Source of the DNA: Marinobacter daepoensis DSM 16072
Lineage (GTDB): Bacteria; Pseudomonadota; Gammaproteobacteria; Pseudomonadales; Oleiphilaceae
Reading direction: 5' to 3'
NCBI RefSeq assembly: GCF_000421165.1
Contig: NZ_ATWI01000008.1
Location: 372,001 to 436,000, forward strand
DNA length: 64,000 bases
This document shows positions 62,099 to 64,000 of the stretch, piece after piece; position 1 is the first letter of the stretch, and each line of letters opens with the position of its first letter. The position numbers and the translations under genes were made by a program. The notes under the pieces were generated by a model, which saw only the letters and a program-made list of their open reading frames with translations, was not told the origin of the DNA and ran no database searches.

Positions 62099-62399
62099 GA
62101 CCTCTCCACAAGGCGTTCTGGCGCTCATTGCTGTGATGACGGTAGTCACGCTGATCACCCGTTTCGGTGGCGTGTTTGTGATGTCTTTTGTGCGCATTAA
62201 CCCCAGAATCGAAAGCTTTATCAACACCATGGCCAGTTCGGTGCTGATCGCGATCATCGTGCCCATGGCGTTCAGTGGCGACCTGGGTGCCGTGGCCGCG
62301 CTTGTGGCCACCGCTGCAGCCATGCTGGCGTTTCAGAAGCCACTGCCTGCCATTGCCGCGGGCCTGTTGGCGGCCGCTCTGGTGCGATACCTGGTGTAA
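62088..62399 (+). CDS. azlD: AzlD-family exporter small subunit
   Basis: A 103-residue membrane protein with about three to four hydrophobic segments (VLALIAVMTVVTLITRFGGV, then FINTMASSVLIAIIVPMAFS). It pairs with AzlC. The ATG at 62088 lies within the last codons of azlC, with GAGGAGG upstream, giving translational coupling. Confidence 0.92.
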   Translation: MAIETSPQGVLALIAVMTVVTLITRFGGVFVMSFVRINPRIESFINTMASSVLIAIIVPMAFSGDLGAVAALVATAAAMLAFQKPLPAIAAGLLAAALVRYLV

Positions 62400-62426
62400 T
62401 CCGGTACTGGTACCTGGTCGAGGCGG

Positions 62427-63089
62427 CTAGCCTAACCGAATAGCCCTGTGCCGGACGGCGTCGACGAGATGACTCATTAAGTCGCGTGCGTCACCATCGT
62501 GAAGACTGTGATATTTGTCATGCAGCACTCGCCGGTCGTGGTCGGAGGCGTCGCTTCGGACCTCTTTGACAAGGTCGAGGTACTGACAGGCTGAGAGATG
62601 GGCTTTGATCTCCAGATCGATGATACGGGTAAGGAGGTCGTCCACGTTCTCGTGGCAAAAAGGACGATGCCGGTTCAGAAGGCGGCGGGCTTCAAGGGCT
62701 GCGTTTCTGGCTTCAAGGCGGAGGTCACCGGCGGACTCTCCCGCGTCTACGCTCCTCAGGAATTGCCCCAGACGCTCGTGCAGATGCCAGATCGCCGGCC
62801 AGATTTCCTGATAGGCGCTTATCTCCATCTGATAACGGGCGTGATCAAGTGAGGCCGTGCCTGGGCTTGCGGCAGTATCCGGGCGATTGAAGTGGCTCAC
62901 CCGGATATCATCCACTTCGCGCCAGAGCGTGTCTGACCGGTCCCGCAATGCGGATAGCTGGTGCTGACTCTGGCGCTTCGAGCGCATGGCAACCGCGAGG
63001 GCGACCAGCGCAAGTATTACGGCACCCAGTGCAACCGCCATGGCTGGGTTGGCGGAGGTAAACAGGTTTTCTGGCAGGCTTGTGTCCAT
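62427..63089 (-). CDS. Membrane-anchored helical protein, unknown
   Basis: A 220-residue protein with one N-terminal membrane segment (MAVALGAVILALVALAVAMR), then a mainly helical soluble domain containing YQEIWPAIWHLHERLGQFLR, FCHENVDDLLTRIIDLEIKA and HLSACQYLDLVKEV. I do not recognise the family. It is convergent with azlD, and 46 bp after the GNAT-type gene on its own strand, so it may be the second gene of an operon with it. Confidence 0.7.
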   Translation of the reverse strand: MDTSLPENLFTSANPAMAVALGAVILALVALAVAMRSKRQSQHQLSALRDRSDTLWREVDDIRVSHFNRPDTAASPGTASLDHARYQMEISAYQEIWPAIWHLHERLGQFLRSVDAGESAGDLRLEARNAALEARRLLNRHRPFCHENVDDLLTRIIDLEIKAHLSACQYLDLVKEVRSDASDHDRRVLHDKYHSLHDGDARDLMSHLVDAVRHRAIRLG

Positions 63090-63135
63090 AGTCTCTTGCC
63101 CGGTTTATGTCCTTTACGGGCCTTCAGTATAGAAG

Positions 63136-64000
63136 TTAATGCGCCGATTGTTCTTTAAATGGCAGTAACGTTTCGGCCTCAGCGATATAGGCCTGCACCT
63201 GTTCGGATTCCTCGTGAACGGCCTCGGAAATGGCCTCCCGGAAACCTGGATGTCGGATACCGTGCCATGAATGGGTGCGGGTTGGTTCAAACCCCCGAAT
63301 GAGTTTGTGTTCACCTTGTGCGCCGGCATCGAAGTGACTGAGCCCGAGCGACAGAGCCAGTTCGATGCCCTGGTAGTAACAGGTTTCGAAATGCAGATGC
63401 TTGTATTCCTCCAAGCAACCCCAGTAGCGCCCGTACAAGGTGGATTCACTCTGCAGGAACAGGGCCCCGGCAATCATCTGGCCGTCTTTCATGGCCATGA
63501 TCAGGTGCAGATGCTCCGGAAGATCCCTATGGAGTTGTTCGAAGAAGGCCTGGTTCAGATACGGTCGCTGGCCTCGTTTCAGATACGTGGCCTGATAAAA
63601 AACATAGAATGCAGCTAACACGTGGGCGGGTATGTTCTGGCCGTGAAATCGAGTGAACGTAATGTCTTGCTCCGCTACCTGCCGCCGTTCTTTGCGAATG
63701 GCTTTGCGCCTGCGCGAATTCAGGGCCGAGAGGTAATCAGTGAAACTTTGGTAGTTGCGGTTGTGCCAGTGAAACTGACAACCAAGACGGTGAAATCCCT
63801 GACCATTATTCAGCAGTATCTGGTCCTCGCTGTCTGGAAACAGCACATGCCAGGAATGAGCGCCAAGCCGGTCGGTGAGGGCGTCGAGAGCATTGTGAAG
63901 AAGCTGTGGCGTCAGGTGCTGGCGCAGCTCCGGGGCCAGCAGCAACCTTGGCCCGACGGATGGGGTAAAGGGGATGGCGACCAGCAGTTTCGGGTAGTAA
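63136..64000 (-). CDS. FemAB/GNAT-like protein (partial)
   Basis: The visible 287 residues end at 63136 and the frame is open to the window edge, so the N terminus is missing. The core FTDYLSALNSRRRKAIRKER, PYLNQAFFEQL, GALFLQSESTLYGRYWGCLE and HFDAGAQGEHKLIRGFEPT identify the DUF482-type FemAB-like N-acyltransferase family, with an acetyl-CoA-like fold. Members' substrates are unclear; peptidoglycan or amino-acyl groups are suspected. The residues after the window edge start YYPKLLVAIPFTPSVGPRLL in the reading direction. Confidence 0.85.
   Translation of the reverse strand, partial: YYPKLLVAIPFTPSVGPRLLLAPELRQHLTPQLLHNALDALTDRLGAHSWHVLFPDSEDQILLNNGQGFHRLGCQFHWHNRNYQSFTDYLSALNSRRRKAIRKERRQVAEQDITFTRFHGQNIPAHVLAAFYVFYQATYLKRGQRPYLNQAFFEQLHRDLPEHLHLIMAMKDGQMIAGALFLQSESTLYGRYWGCLEEYKHLHFETCYYQGIELALSLGLSHFDAGAQGEHKLIRGFEPTRTHSWHGIRHPGFREAISEAVHEESEQVQAYIAEAETLLPFKEQSAH

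Overview
The window looks like a stretch of chromosome from a marine gammaproteobacterium, most likely Marinobacter or a close relative. This is inferred from roughly 55-60% GC, from gene families typical of that group (TIGR02647 protein, DUF2780, EfpL, a YbiT-type ABC-F protein, DUF1415, AzlCD, many small lipoproteins) and from the gene styles. It was not confirmed by a search. I saw no rRNA, tRNA, CRISPR array, insertion sequence or prophage. Genes are densely packed on both strands, and no clear pseudogene was found. The first and last genes run off the ends.

Layout. 0.4-3.4 kb: a beta-helix lipoprotein followed by its usual partner, a diheme cytochrome c lipoprotein. 3.4-8.1 kb: a bestrophin-type channel, two lipoproteins and a LuxR-type regulator. 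8.2-11.2 kb: thioredoxin-like protein, DUF2780 protein, a divergent TetR/carboxymuconolactone-decarboxylase pair with two identical palindromic operators, a small AT-rich gene and a cold shock gene. 11.4-14.5 kb: ZIP metal transporter, lipoprotein, DUF2750 protein, and an AAA ATPase preceded by a tiny overlapping membrane-peptide gene. 14.7-18.6 kb: a cytoplasmic PAS-PAS chemoreceptor and a large glycerophosphodiesterase lipoprotein. 18.7-25.6 kb: M48 peptidase, ElaB/YqjD-like and holin-like membrane proteins, UMF1 transporter, mtgA, DUF72 protein and a membrane protein.

25.7-26.2 kb is a noncoding array of three diverged units repeating every 215 bp. Each unit carries a perfect DnaA box (TTATCCACA) inside a palindrome, and a related single element lies at 38.08 kb. 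26.3-33.8 kb: BCCT transporter, arfB, coiled-coil lipoprotein, periplasmic solute-binding protein, DUF2339 membrane protein and a crotonase. 33.8-43.6 kb: PhoD-like phosphatase, a membrane protein joining GIDE-like and LemA domains, acyl-CoA thioesterase, efpL, rsuA, an unrecognised 637-residue membrane protein, a spermidine-synthase-like protein and a lytic transglycosylase.

43.8-50 kb: small conserved proteins, a DMT exporter, a DUF1328 protein, an AbiTii-domain protein, pcm, an overlapping astA/DUF1338 operon with a divergent Lrp-type regulator, and a 35-residue membrane peptide with a very strong ribosome binding site. 50.2-57.6 kb: long-chain acyl-CoA synthetase, LysR regulator, SLT-like protein, DUF2059 protein, ppiC, ybiT and DUF1415. 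57.6-64 kb: a TSUP permease, then a likely branched-chain amino-acid group (NSS symporter, leucine-type dehydrogenase, divergent azlCD), a membrane-anchored protein and a FemAB-like acetyltransferase cut by the window end.

The strongest leads for something undescribed are the DnaA-box repeat array, the beta-helix/diheme cytochrome pair, the tiny genes coupled to or beside larger genes, the double-GIDE LemA protein, the AbiTii-domain gene, and the TetR operator pair.
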